Positions 9,173 to 18,732 of a stretch of 64,000 nt of DNA are shown here, one piece after another. The translations under genes and the position numbers were made by a program. The stretch comes from DATFNI01 sp963787205 (GTDB lineage Bacteria; Bacteroidota; Rhodothermia; Balneolales; DATFMH01), in contig CAWBCD010000029.1 of NCBI GenBank assembly GCA_963787205.1, positions 62,001-126,000 on the forward strand. Direction: 5' to 3'. Each line of letters opens with the position of its first letter. Within the stretch, counting starts at the first letter, position 1. Under the pieces are notes generated by a model that did not search any database, had not been told where the DNA came from, and saw nothing but the letters and a program-made list of their open reading frames with translations.

Positions 9173-10594
9173 ATGATGAAGCGAATGAACAACTTCATTA
9201 AATCGATATGCGTGGTTTCACTGTGGCTCACGTCTGTTGCAAGCCCGGTATTTGCACAGGAAACGGTGAATGGGAACAACATGCATAATACTTACGACAT
9301 GTCAGATATCGAAACGGTTCAGGTTAGAAGCGACCGTCCGGTACACGTTACTTTTGTTGGTTCTGAAAATGATAGCCTTATGGTCGATCGACTATCAGAT
9401 AAGGCAATGCGTGTCGCCTATTCGGTATCCAGAAAAGATGGTTCCCTGATTCTAACCTTCTTTGAAACCACGAAACAAAAGCAGAAGACAAGCAGGGAAG
9501 AACGTGAAACATGGATCGATCATCTGTTAAATGGCGACTGGAACAGGGATCATTATCGTGAAAGAGAACAAAATGACTTCCAAATCACCGTGCCCAAAAA
9601 ACTGGATCTGGATCTCAATACAACGGATAGCTACATGGCTATTCACCGGCTATCAGGTTCCGTAAATGCCACTGGCTCTGATAATCATTTTGAGATAGAT
9701 TCACTGGGTACAAATTTGAAAGTTGACGGAGATGATCAACGTATTACTGGCAACGGAATAGGGGGAACAGTGACCATTAATAATCACGATGGGCAAGTTA
9801 ATTTACTCAGCCTTAATGGGGCAGTGTCTGTCAAAAGTGACAATTCCCAGGTCAATCTGGAAGATGCCCACGACTCGGTAACCCTGACTGTGAATGATGG
9901 CTCCGGAAATCTGAGAAACATTCGTGGTAATGTGATGATTAATGGCAGTAATTCACGATTTGAACTAGATGGAATACATGGATTTGCAAAACTGACCGGT
10001 CAGGATGATCAACTGGATGCCAGCGACATACAGGGATTGCATTTTGATGGTTCAGACACCCGCTTAACCATTGATCATGTAAACGGGACGAACGGGGTAT
10101 TCATAAAAAATAGTGATGCAACGGTGAAACTGGATGAAATCCACTGTCCGTTGAAGATGAATGGTTCAAATCTAGGCGTGACGTTGAATTATATCCATGA
10201 TGTGGTTTCTCTCGATTTAGATGATAGTCATGTCTCCGGATATAAGCTTATGAAAAATATCACGCTTAAAGGCGGAGATACATCAATAGATCTGAATGAA
10301 TACCAGGGGCGGAGCTTCAAAGCAGAAGAGGGTTCGGGACACATCACCCTTGGAACGAGCAGCCGGGTAGATTCAATATCAATAAGACGCCGCAGCGGTG
10401 ATGTAACCATTCACATGCTTGAATCCTTTAATGGTTATTACCATTTGGTAACTCACAGGGGTACGATTAGCTGGACAGGCAAGCAGAACATGCAGATCCA
10501 TCGAAATGGAGATCAGATGGACGTATCTGGTGGTAATAAAGATCAGGGAAATATAATGATTGAGCTCGAGAGAGGGGATATCAGGATAAATTGA
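9173..10594 (+). CDS. exported beta-ladder repeat protein (DUF4097/GIN-like)
   Basis: This 473-residue protein has a signal peptide (1-29, ending SPVFAQ), a short charged region, then about 17 short beta-strand repeats of roughly 20 residues (for example GSVNATGSDNHFEID, GTVTINNHDGQVNLL). The pattern is that of DUF4097 or the putative autotransporter adhesin GIN domain, right-handed beta-helix folds of unknown role. No anchor or type IX C-terminal domain is obvious. It follows the solenoid protein by three bases and the pair is followed by a strong hairpin. Co-localisation suggests a shared extracytoplasmic role. Confidence 0.82.
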   Translation: MMKRMNNFIKSICVVSLWLTSVASPVFAQETVNGNNMHNTYDMSDIETVQVRSDRPVHVTFVGSENDSLMVDRLSDKAMRVAYSVSRKDGSLILTFFETTKQKQKTSREERETWIDHLLNGDWNRDHYREREQNDFQITVPKKLDLDLNTTDSYMAIHRLSGSVNATGSDNHFEIDSLGTNLKVDGDDQRITGNGIGGTVTINNHDGQVNLLSLNGAVSVKSDNSQVNLEDAHDSVTLTVNDGSGNLRNIRGNVMINGSNSRFELDGIHGFAKLTGQDDQLDASDIQGLHFDGSDTRLTIDHVNGTNGVFIKNSDATVKLDEIHCPLKMNGSNLGVTLNYIHDVVSLDLDDSHVSGYKLMKNITLKGGDTSIDLNEYQGRSFKAEEGSGHITLGTSSRVDSISIRRRSGDVTIHMLESFNGYYHLVTHRGTISWTGKQNMQIHRNGDQMDVSGGNKDQGNIMIELERGDIRIN

Positions 10595-10599
10595 GAGGT

Positions 10600-10623
10600 A
10601 GTGGCACATCAAGATGTGCCACT
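10600..10623. terminator. bidirectional hairpin between convergent genes
   Basis: AGTGGCACATC, AA, GATGTGCCACT form a perfect 11-bp inverted repeat in the 63 bp between the repeat-protein gene and tex. Position suggests transcription termination from both sides, although no long T-run follows. Confidence 0.6.
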
Positions 10624-10657
10624 AGACATTAAAATCCGCGAAAATCCGTGGTAAAAA

Positions 10658-12835
10658 TCAAACCAAAGCAAGTCCAATGCGTCCACGCTCTTTATCGATG
10701 GAATCGATTTGAACCTGGATGATATCGCCTACAGCTACAACCTCATGCGGGTTTTCCACACGATGGCCTTCCCGGCCCATTTTCGAGATGTGGAGCAATC
10801 CATCTTCCTTAACACCGATATCGACGAAGGCACCGAAATCGACCACGTTCCGGACCGTCCCCTCGAGAATTTGTCCGGGAGCCAGATCGTCGATCTTTAA
10901 GATATCTTCGCGCAGCAGTGGTTGTGGCAACGACTCACGGGGATCACGCCCCGGTTTTGCCAGGTTTTCCATGATGAGTTCCAGGGTTGGCAGACCAATC
11001 CCAAGCTCCTCGGCCGTCTTCTGCTTGTCCAAATCCCTGAATTTTAAAAGAAGAACCGGCGCCGCTTCGCCGAGTTTATCCAGATCGATATCCAGCTTTT
11101 TGCATAGTTTCCGGGTCACTGCGTAACTTTCCGGGTGTATTGCTGTATTGTCGAGCGGGTTTTCAGCTTCGGTGATGCGAAGGAATCCGGCAGCCTGCTC
11201 GAACCGGAAAGGCCCCATACCCTGTACGTCCATAAGTTGATGCCGCGAAACGAACGGACCCTTTTCTTCCCGCCATTTTACGATGTTGTCGGCAACCGAT
11301 TGCGTAAGTCCGGATATATGGTTCAGCAGCGCTGAGCTGGCAGAATTCAGGTTGATTCCAACGGTATTTACGCAGCTTTCCACCACATCATTCAGGCTCT
11401 GCATTAGCCGGATCTGGTTGACATCATGCTGGTACAGGCCAACGCCGATAGATTTGGGATCAATCTTTACCAGTTCAGCCAGTGGGTCCTGGACACGCCG
11501 GGCAATGGAAATGTTTCCCCGCTGTGCCGCATCAAGTTCCGGAAATTCCTTGCGTGCCAGATTTGAGGCTGAATACACCGAGGCACCGGCTTCATTCACG
11601 ATAAGATAGCTAATCTTATGGTCCGGGTGTTTTTCACTGTGTTTCCTAAGAAAATCCGCAACAAACTGCTCCGTTTCACGGCTGGCCGTCCCGTTACCGA
11701 TGGCTATAAGATTCACCCTGAATTTTTTCACAAGCTGTTCCATAACTGCCTCCGATGCTTCGACCTGGTTATGAGGCGGAACGGGATAAATGGTTGTTCC
11801 TTCAAGATACTTGCCATATGGATCAATCAGCGCCACTTTACAGCCGGTACGAAATGCAGGGTCGATGCCCAAAACTGTTTTAGAGCTGAGCGGGGGCTGC
11901 ATCAAAAGATTGCGCAGGTTACGGGCAAAAGTCACGATGGCATGTTCATCGGCCTTTTCGGTCAGTTCGGTACGTAGTTCGCGCTCGAGTGACGGTTTTA
12001 GCAGCCGTTTCCAGGCATCTTCGATGGCATCATAGATGTAATCCAGGAATATAGAATCGTCTTCCTTCAGTACATATTCGTCGATGTTTCCCAGGGTCTT
12101 TTCTTCGTCAATCAGCAAATCCACGAGTAGTACGCCTTCGCGCTCGCCACGGTTCAGTGCGAGAGTCTGGTGTGGTTTAATGTACTTTACCGGACAGCGG
12201 AACTCGTAGTAGCTTTCGAAAACGGTTCGTTCTTTGACCGTGCTGCTTTTTCGCGATTCAAGGACTCCATACTTCCGGATATCGCTTCTCAGTCGTTCCC
12301 TGACATCGATATTTTCATTGACCCATTCGGCGATGATGTCCATGGCGCCTTGTAGAGCCTCATCAACATCATCGACTCCTTTCTCCGGATCGACATAGGG
12401 TGTTGCATATTCTTTGGGATCGCCTTTCTTTGTCTCCTGTTCCCACATCAACGTGGCCAACGGCTCAAGGCCCTTATCACGTGCAATGGTTGCCCGTGTC
12501 TTGCGTTTGGGTTTATATGGAAGGTAGAGATCTTCAAGCGTTTTAAAATCCTCAGCATCTTCGATTGCTTGTTTTAATTCCGGCGTTAGTTTGTCCTGAT
12601 CGGCAATTGTTTTAAGTATTGATTCCCGGCGGTCTTCCAGTGTGCGGCGGTATTCGAGGGCATCGCGAACCTGCCGGAGCTTCTCTTCATCGAGGTCACC
12701 GGTTGCCTCGCGCCGATAACGCGCAAGGAATGGAATGGTAGCTCCTTCATCTAAAAATTTTGAGACTACACCGATTTGTCGTGAAGAAATTGCTAAGTCT
12801 TTTGATATTAGGTCAAAAATCTGGGTATCGGTCAT
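10658..12835 (-). CDS. tex: Tex family RNA-binding transcription accessory protein
   Basis: The 725-residue protein shows the full Tex layout: an N-terminal helical domain, the YqgF/RNase H-like domain (VLGIDPAFRTGCKVALID around 322-339), a helix-hairpin-helix region (SVADNIVKWREEKGPF..VQGMG around 510-545), and a C-terminal S1 domain (GQILEGTVRNVVDFGAFVDIGVKEDGL, near 650-680). Tex proteins bind nucleic acids and support transcription elongation, and are near universal. The S1 domain ends the protein without the usual extra tail. Confidence 0.95.
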   Translation of the reverse strand: MTDTQIFDLISKDLAISSRQIGVVSKFLDEGATIPFLARYRREATGDLDEEKLRQVRDALEYRRTLEDRRESILKTIADQDKLTPELKQAIEDAEDFKTLEDLYLPYKPKRKTRATIARDKGLEPLATLMWEQETKKGDPKEYATPYVDPEKGVDDVDEALQGAMDIIAEWVNENIDVRERLRSDIRKYGVLESRKSSTVKERTVFESYYEFRCPVKYIKPHQTLALNRGEREGVLLVDLLIDEEKTLGNIDEYVLKEDDSIFLDYIYDAIEDAWKRLLKPSLERELRTELTEKADEHAIVTFARNLRNLLMQPPLSSKTVLGIDPAFRTGCKVALIDPYGKYLEGTTIYPVPPHNQVEASEAVMEQLVKKFRVNLIAIGNGTASRETEQFVADFLRKHSEKHPDHKISYLIVNEAGASVYSASNLARKEFPELDAAQRGNISIARRVQDPLAELVKIDPKSIGVGLYQHDVNQIRLMQSLNDVVESCVNTVGINLNSASSALLNHISGLTQSVADNIVKWREEKGPFVSRHQLMDVQGMGPFRFEQAAGFLRITEAENPLDNTAIHPESYAVTRKLCKKLDIDLDKLGEAAPVLLLKFRDLDKQKTAEELGIGLPTLELIMENLAKPGRDPRESLPQPLLREDILKIDDLAPGQILEGTVRNVVDFGAFVDIGVKEDGLLHISKMGREGHRVENPHEVVAVGDIIQVQIDSIDKERGRIGLALV

Positions 12836-12907
12836 TATATTTGGTCGACTTCAGAATGAATATTTTTGATATTTTCGATTGGAATATTATCGATTCCCTG
12901 TATTCTC

Positions 12908-12915
12908 CAAACGTA
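12908..12915 (-). promoter_or_regulatory. possible -7 box for tex
   Basis: On the minus strand this reads TACGTTTG, matching TAnnTTTG, about 73 bases before the tex start. No matching -33 TTG is clear. Confidence 0.3.
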
Positions 12916-13005
12916 AGCGGGGTTTCTTTTTTCATAGGGGTCTGCAGATGTCACAAAAGCTGCCCAAAATAATACAATTTGTAAGCTTTCGGAAAACTTA
13001 TAAGG

Positions 13006-13794
13006 ATGGAAATTTCAATTCAAGAATATATTGACAGAGCCGTCGAATTTGCCCAAAAGGGCGGTGAAGTCACCCTCAAATATTTTCATAGGGATATCGA
13101 TATAGACTTTAAATCGGATCGTACCCCGGTAACCCGGGCCGACCGGGAAGCCGAACAGGTCATCCGCGATCTTATTGTTAAATATTATCCCGATCATGGT
13201 ATATTGGGCGAAGAATTCGGACAACGCAATTCCGATAGCAGATTTCAATGGATAATTGATCCGATTGACGGAACATTATCCTATATACACGGAGTGCCTT
13301 TATATACCACTCTGGTTGCCTTAGTTTATGACTCGAAACCGGTTGTTGGTGTGATATTCGCCCCGGCTACTGATGAGTTGTGTGCCGCCGGCATCGGACA
13401 CGGTGTCTGGTTCAATAGCGTAAAGTGCAGGGTCAGTGATACACAAAGACTGGAAGACGCAACACTGCTGACCACCGACTATCGGGACATAAATCAGCAT
13501 GGTTTCGGTGAGAGTTTTAATGAATTAATGCAAAAAGTTTATCTGACGCGGAGCTGGGGCGATGCCTACGGTCATATGCTCGTTGCTGCCGGCAGGGCGG
13601 ATATAATGTTTGATCCCATTCTCAACATTTGGGATGCTGCCGCGTTAATGCCAGTAGTCACCGAGGCCGGAGGTTCATTTACCGATGTCCGGGGACGAGC
13701 CATTATTGATGGAGGTTCAGCCATATCCTGTACCCCAAAGCTTGTCGAGCAACTTAAACCATTCCTATTTAGAGATCTAAACAAAACTAATTGA
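13006..13794 (+). CDS. hisN: inositol-monophosphatase family, HisN-type histidinol phosphatase
   Basis: This 262-residue Mg-dependent phosphatase has the family motifs GEEFG (about 67-71), DPIDGT (about 84-89) and a C-terminal WDAAALMPVVTEAGG (about 204-218). The stretch RSWGDAYGHMLVAAGRADIM (around 182-201) resembles histidinol-phosphatases of the HisN type more than inositol phosphatases, so histidine biosynthesis is the best guess; other sugar or nucleotide phosphates are possible. There are no his genes nearby. A weak AAGG precedes the ATG. Confidence 0.85.
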   Translation: MEISIQEYIDRAVEFAQKGGEVTLKYFHRDIDIDFKSDRTPVTRADREAEQVIRDLIVKYYPDHGILGEEFGQRNSDSRFQWIIDPIDGTLSYIHGVPLYTTLVALVYDSKPVVGVIFAPATDELCAAGIGHGVWFNSVKCRVSDTQRLEDATLLTTDYRDINQHGFGESFNELMQKVYLTRSWGDAYGHMLVAAGRADIMFDPILNIWDAAALMPVVTEAGGSFTDVRGRAIIDGGSAISCTPKLVEQLKPFLFRDLNKTN

Positions 13795-13804
13795 TTTTCG
13801 CTAC

Positions 13805-16156
13805 ATGCTTGCCTACCGAAAGAAACGTATTTTACTGCCGGCTTTCCTTGCTGTTGGAGTAATTATTTTATTTGGGGTCAACTCTCTTTTTGGCCAACAA
13901 CTGGAATATGCTGCTCATCCGACCCGGCCATTTGATTTCAAACAGATCCAGCTTCAACTTCAGGTTAATCCTGCCGACAGCGTTATTCGCGGCAAAGCTA
14001 CTTATATGCTGCAATCATACTGGGACGATGCCAGTCAACTGATTTTGGATGCACATCGAATTGATGTTCAACGAATCCTGATAAATAAAGAGCCTGCCCA
14101 GTTTGAGCTGCAAAATGATTCATTGATCATCAGCTTTCCACATCCTATCAAAGCGAAAAGTAACGCTACGATGCAGATCGTGTATGAAGCCTCCCCGCGT
14201 TTTGCCTGGCAGATTTACAAAAACGGAACTCTCTTTACTTCGCTCTTTCCAGAGAGGCGCGCCTATTTATTTCCGATCATCGATAATCCATGGGTATCGG
14301 CTCGTTTCAATGTAACCGTCAAGGTACCTGATAGTCTTCAGGTCGTAACCAATGGGGAGATGACAGGGAAAGATACGGTCAGGAATGGTCTGCGAATCAG
14401 TCACTGGTCGACCGGGCATGCGATACCCGTTACAGACTGGGGACTTGCTATAGGAAAGTTTGATCATAGTGTGTCGTCAAAAGGTGCTTTTAAGGTCAAT
14501 GTTTACAGCGAGCATGGTCTCATCGATGGTGGTCAGAGAGATAGTCTCATAAAAACGGCGGAACGACAGGCAAAGGCGGCATCAGTGCTGGTTGGAGGGG
14601 CATTCCCTTATGATGCTCTGAATATTGTAGTGTTACCCGATCATCGATGGGAGATGAAAACATATGGAGCCGGGTATGGATATCTATTTATGAACAGGGG
14701 TGATCTTGATGCCCAGCTTCGAAGAATAGTAGACGCCCAGTGGGCCGGGGTGAAAATCCGAAGCAACCGGTTCATTGATGCCGACCTTCAGGTCGTACTG
14801 CAGGCCTGGATGGCCTCCAGGCTAGATCAGGGAAAGACAGATACATTAAGCTTGCAGGACTCGCCCCCTCATAATCCTTCGATGTACGCCGATTTTAGCA
14901 TTTCCAACTGGAATCGCTGGTTGAATTATTTTCGTGATTCCACGAATGCGCGTTTTAGGGGAATGCTCGATCAACAGATGCCGGAATTGTTAAACACGAA
15001 AAATGGGGTATTCGAATGGTCGGATTTTGACCGTATATGGTATGCCAGCCGGGGAAGGTGGTTCGATTTACCGGTTCCTCAGGTTATTACCAAATCGTCC
15101 CCTATTGTCTATCGGATAAATTATAGTTACAATGCTTCCTCTGACACACTTCGGCTGATTTTTCAGCCAATTCATGGCTATTCTATGGAGTTGATTACAT
15201 TGCCTTTAGTGATGGATGGTTCGAACGATCACAAGCTCACAGAGGTTACATTTTCTGGTGTGGGTGACACGGTTAGTGTGCAAGCCATTCCATCACTGAA
15301 AAATGCGTATATACAGGTCCCGGATTCCATGTCCATAACGGTTCAGGAGCGTAAGCCAATGTCTTTCTGGATGTATCAGTTGCGTACTACAAGCGATACA
15401 GAGCAAAAATTGCGGGCGATCCGGGGTCTTGGGTCTGTTCAGCAAGATCCGGATCTGCAATTGTTTTTGCTCGATTATATGCATAAAGTCAAAGAACCCT
15501 CGGTTCGTGCGGCTCTCATTCAGTCGCTCGGTAAGCTCACAAGCGGAGCTACGGGTACCTCCCAGATTTTTATGGATGCCCTGTCCGACAGCTCGGATTC
15601 CGTACGCGCCGCAGCCGCTACAGCTCTTGGGCGCTACCCGGGCAATGCGGATGTGACTAATTCCCTGCAGCAACAGGTTCTGAGTGATAAATCAATGGTT
15701 ATCCGTAAAAGGGCAATTCAATCGCTGCAACAGGTAGATCAGGCCAATCATTTTCTTTCTTTTGTAAAAGATCTGGTTAAAAATGATATGGCTGAATCAA
15801 TGGGCGACGTAATACTGCCTGAGCTCGTTCAGAATGGTGATACAACAGCTGCTTTGGCTCTGGCCAAGCAATATGCGACCGAACCGGGGCCGTTTCCGAT
15901 CCGACTGCAGAGTTTCCGTCTGCTGATGAAGTACAGCACTATGGTCGGCGACTGGACCCCCATTATCGAAAATATGATCCAGGATAATGATCCTAGAATC
16001 CGTTTCATGGGCTGGCAATACTCTAACAAATTGGCACCCAATGTCCAAAATGCCATGATCGAAAGTTATGCCCCTGATGAAAACGATGCACGTGTAATAA
16101 ATATAATCCGAGGGTTAAAAGACAACGAATCACGAACGATAATCAAACAGGAGTAA
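13805..16156 (+). CDS. M1-peptidase-like pseudoenzyme with HEAT repeats, exported
   Basis: The 783-residue product starts with a signal anchor or signal peptide (hydrophobic 9-28, ending LFGQ). Residues about 35-220 match the N-terminal beta domain of M1 aminopeptidases, followed by the catalytic-like domain. The GAMEN position reads YGAGYGYLF (287-295), and where HExxHQWxG belongs the protein reads R307-I-V-D-A311-Q-W-A-G, so both His and the Glu are gone; the downstream NEG(F/M)A helix reads LQAWMA, lacking the zinc-ligand Glu. The C-terminal 230 residues are HEAT-like helical repeats (for example VRAAAATALGRYP). It should be catalytically dead and act by binding. It is 10 bases after hisN, probably in one operon. 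Confidence 0.85.
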   Translation: MLAYRKKRILLPAFLAVGVIILFGVNSLFGQQLEYAAHPTRPFDFKQIQLQLQVNPADSVIRGKATYMLQSYWDDASQLILDAHRIDVQRILINKEPAQFELQNDSLIISFPHPIKAKSNATMQIVYEASPRFAWQIYKNGTLFTSLFPERRAYLFPIIDNPWVSARFNVTVKVPDSLQVVTNGEMTGKDTVRNGLRISHWSTGHAIPVTDWGLAIGKFDHSVSSKGAFKVNVYSEHGLIDGGQRDSLIKTAERQAKAASVLVGGAFPYDALNIVVLPDHRWEMKTYGAGYGYLFMNRGDLDAQLRRIVDAQWAGVKIRSNRFIDADLQVVLQAWMASRLDQGKTDTLSLQDSPPHNPSMYADFSISNWNRWLNYFRDSTNARFRGMLDQQMPELLNTKNGVFEWSDFDRIWYASRGRWFDLPVPQVITKSSPIVYRINYSYNASSDTLRLIFQPIHGYSMELITLPLVMDGSNDHKLTEVTFSGVGDTVSVQAIPSLKNAYIQVPDSMSITVQERKPMSFWMYQLRTTSDTEQKLRAIRGLGSVQQDPDLQLFLLDYMHKVKEPSVRAALIQSLGKLTSGATGTSQIFMDALSDSSDSVRAAAATALGRYPGNADVTNSLQQQVLSDKSMVIRKRAIQSLQQVDQANHFLSFVKDLVKNDMAESMGDVILPELVQNGDTTAALALAKQYATEPGPFPIRLQSFRLLMKYSTMVGDWTPIIENMIQDNDPRIRFMGWQYSNKLAPNVQNAMIESYAPDENDARVINIIRGLKDNESRTIIKQE

Positions 16157-16181
16157 CACAAAAAAGCATTATCTACAGACT

Positions 16182-16445
16182 ATGAACCTGACGGTTAATT
16201 TACCACCGCGATCAAAGCGGGATGAAGTAGTTGATGCATGGGTTCGAGGACTCATCATCGATGGTGACTTCAGTGATTACCAACATGTCGTACGACGGCT
16301 TCTGGATGCCGGCTATACCCACAATGGTATCTCCTGCTTTTTGTTACATCGCAATACAGCTGAAATGGTGAAACGGCGTATTTCCGGGCATTTGTTTTCC
16401 CCGACGCTTCAAGTTGCCCTCGAATGGCCGCTATGCCTTAATTAG
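16182..16445 (+). CDS. small hypothetical protein, 87 residues
   Basis: An ATG-started frame follows the HEAT-repeat gene by 25 bases and ends just before a strong terminator, which supports it being the last gene of that transcript. The product (NLTVNLPPRSKRDEVVDAW...) is soluble and probably helical, with no motif I recognise. There is no good ribosome-binding site. It may be a small conserved protein or a chance frame. Confidence 0.5.
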   Translation: MNLTVNLPPRSKRDEVVDAWVRGLIIDGDFSDYQHVVRRLLDAGYTHNGISCFLLHRNTAEMVKRRISGHLFSPTLQVALEWPLCLN

Positions 16446-16469
16446 CAATCTTCATTTTTTATATTGACT

Positions 16470-16500
16470 GCAGATGTGTACGTGTTAAGTACGCATCTGC
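16470..16500 (+). terminator. intrinsic terminator, 12-bp stem
   Basis: GCAGATGTGTAC pairs with GTACGCATCTGC (one G-T wobble) around a 7-base loop and is followed on the plus strand by TATATATTTTTC. It ends the hisN-HEAT-87aa transcript and lies before the convergent ABC permease gene. Confidence 0.8.
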
Positions 16501-16531
16501 TATATATTTTTCTTCTCTATTCTCTATCCGT

Positions 16532-17806
16532 TTATCGATAACGTATCCAGCGTGCCAGTTCTTTAAAGGAGGGTTTCTTGCCGTACATGAGGATGCCAAC
16601 ACGATAAATTCTGGAACTCAGCCACATAAAGAGCCAAAAGGTTAGTAACATCAGTACAATGGAGCCCAGGCTCTGCCACAGAGGAACTTCCGTGATCGCC
16701 AGCCGCGCGATCATTAGGATAGGCGAAAACAGAGGGATCATCGATGTGACGACAGCCGTTGTGGAGTCAGGATTTGATGCTACAGCCCCGAGAAGCATGA
16801 TAGGGATGATGATGGGCAGAATGATAGGAAACATGAGCTGCTGGATATCTGTTTCTGAATCGGCTGCCGAACCGACAGCAGCAAACAGAGCGCCGTACAT
16901 CAGGTATCCCAGAATGAAGAACAGGATGAAGTAAACCCAGAGAGAGGGTGGAATCGATGGTACGCTGAAAGAGCTGGCAGAAGCGGCCGCGGCATGAGCC
17001 TGTGCGCCACTTCCAACTAGTTGCATGATGAATGGCGCACCGAATGTGGCGGCCGAGCTGATCAGAAGAGCCCAAATGACAAACTGAGTGGCACCGACCA
17101 GGCCTACACCGATAACTTTACCAATCAATAGTTCAATGGGTTTGGCGGATGAAGCCATAATCTCAATGATCCGGCTGGTCTTCTCTTCCAGAACTCCACG
17201 CATAATGATACCGCCATAAGTGAACATGGCTGTATAGATGGCAAATGCCATAATGTAACCTACAATGAAGAGTATCGTGGTATCCTGCTTCTCCTGTCCT
17301 CCTTCGGTAAGTTTACTGGTCTGAAGGTCTATATGTCGGTTGATTATCTGTCTAATATCACTGCTTACATCGATTCGGGATAATAACGCATCTCTGATTG
17401 CTGTCTGCAGGTTGCTCTGCACGTCACTCATCAGGCTGATGCCACCGCTCCCCGACGAGACCAGTTCCGGATTTGTCTTACCATCCAGGATGTCCTGTGT
17501 GATTACTATATAGCCGGTGATCGATCCTTTAACGACCATTTTTTTCAGTGAATCAACACTCGTATTGTCCATGGCCAGATAACGCGCTCCGTTCATCTGC
17601 ACCAGACGCTGGGCAACCTGGCCGGTGTGATCGACTATGGCTATTTGATAGTTTTGTCCGCTGTCATATTTGGTCATCAGTATGGGGACGAAGATGATAG
17701 CCAGGATGATAATAGGAGCCAGAATGGTCGAAATGATAAATACCCGGCTTCGGATACGGGTCATATACTCCCGTTTGATGATCAAAAACAGTTTTCTGGG
17801 ATCCAT
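16532..17806 (-). CDS. ABC transporter permease (NatB/ABC-2 type)
   Basis: The 424-residue protein has the ABC-2 layout: one N-terminal membrane helix (about 20-42), a large extracytoplasmic domain (about 45-185), then five or six helices to the C-terminus. The EEKTSRIIEIMASSAKPIELLIGKVIG segment (around 207-233) is the cytoplasmic coupling region typical of NatB-type permeases. Its ATG overlaps the stop of the ATPase gene by one base (TGATG), so the two are translated together. Family members export sodium, drugs or lipids; substrate unknown here. Confidence 0.9.
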   Translation of the reverse strand: MDPRKLFLIIKREYMTRIRSRVFIISTILAPIIILAIIFVPILMTKYDSGQNYQIAIVDHTGQVAQRLVQMNGARYLAMDNTSVDSLKKMVVKGSITGYIVITQDILDGKTNPELVSSGSGGISLMSDVQSNLQTAIRDALLSRIDVSSDIRQIINRHIDLQTSKLTEGGQEKQDTTILFIVGYIMAFAIYTAMFTYGGIIMRGVLEEKTSRIIEIMASSAKPIELLIGKVIGVGLVGATQFVIWALLISSAATFGAPFIMQLVGSGAQAHAAAASASSFSVPSIPPSLWVYFILFFILGYLMYGALFAAVGSAADSETDIQQLMFPIILPIIIPIMLLGAVASNPDSTTAVVTSMIPLFSPILMIARLAITEVPLWQSLGSIVLMLLTFWLFMWLSSRIYRVGILMYGKKPSFKELARWIRYR

Positions 17807-18732
17807 CAGTGTGCTTGAGTTAATTGGTTCTTGATGTTGTCTTCTCCGACCGTTGAGATAAAAATTTCGTTCAGCGAGGGCTGTACAAACTCGAATCGAA
17901 GCAGGGTTACATTTTGTATGGCTTTTTGCAGAACGACCTGTTCATCCAGCCCATTGAGTAATCGGATCTCTGCGTAATTGGTCGATCTGTTATTGATACG
18001 GACATTTTCTAGTTCGTCGATAAATGATCCGTCTCCCTCAAATTCCAGGATTACGGTATTCCGGCCAAACGAGCGCTTGATATCCGATAGCTTACCTTGC
18101 AAAATGGCCTTCCCTTTGTTGAACAGGCAGATGTCGTCGCACATCTGTTCCACTTGTTCCATCCTGTGAGTGGCAAAAAGGATGGTTTTACCCTTGTCAC
18201 GCAGCTCAATAATTACCTTCTTTAGAAGCTCACTGTTGATGGGATCCAGACCACTGAACGGTTCATCAAAAATATAAATGTCCGGATCATGGGCGATGGT
18301 GGCAATAAACTGGATTTTTTGCTGCATCCCTTTGGAAAGTTCGTGCGTTTCTTTCTTCTGCCAGCTAACGGCATCAAAACGCTCCAGCCAGTAAGTAATA
18401 GCCTTTTGTGCTTCTGTTATGGGCATCCCTTTCAGCTGTGCCAGGTATAGGAGCTGTTCACCGACTTTCATTTTTTTGTACAGTCCCCGTTCCTCTGGCA
18501 GGTAACCGATTAACTGTTGCGACTGGCTCCCCACCGGTTGCCCCATGATAGAGATTGAACCCTCATCAGGAGCTGTGATGTAGTTAATCATTCGGATCGT
18601 TGAAGTTTTTCCAGCTCCATTAGGACCCAATAAACCAAAAATGCGTCCTTTATCAACGGAAAAACTGACCCGATCGACTGCCTTTAGTGAACCATATTTT
18701 TTGGTTACTTGTGTAACATCAATAACTGACAT
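17806..18732 (-). CDS. ABC transporter ATP-binding protein (NatA type)
   Basis: This 308-residue ATPase has Walker A GPNGAGKTST (about 37-46), the signature in LSKGMQQKIQFIATIAHDP (about 138-156), Walker B IYIFDEP (about 160-166) and the H-loop FATHRM. The extra C-terminal domain after residue 225 is usual for ABC-2 exporters of the NatA/EcsA kind. It is the first gene of a two-gene operon with the permease above. Substrate cannot be read from sequence. Confidence 0.92.
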   Translation of the reverse strand: MSVIDVTQVTKKYGSLKAVDRVSFSVDKGRIFGLLGPNGAGKTSTIRMINYITAPDEGSISIMGQPVGSQSQQLIGYLPEERGLYKKMKVGEQLLYLAQLKGMPITEAQKAITYWLERFDAVSWQKKETHELSKGMQQKIQFIATIAHDPDIYIFDEPFSGLDPINSELLKKVIIELRDKGKTILFATHRMEQVEQMCDDICLFNKGKAILQGKLSDIKRSFGRNTVILEFEGDGSFIDELENVRINNRSTNYAEIRLLNGLDEQVVLQKAIQNVTLLRFEFVQPSLNEIFISTVGEDNIKNQLTQAH

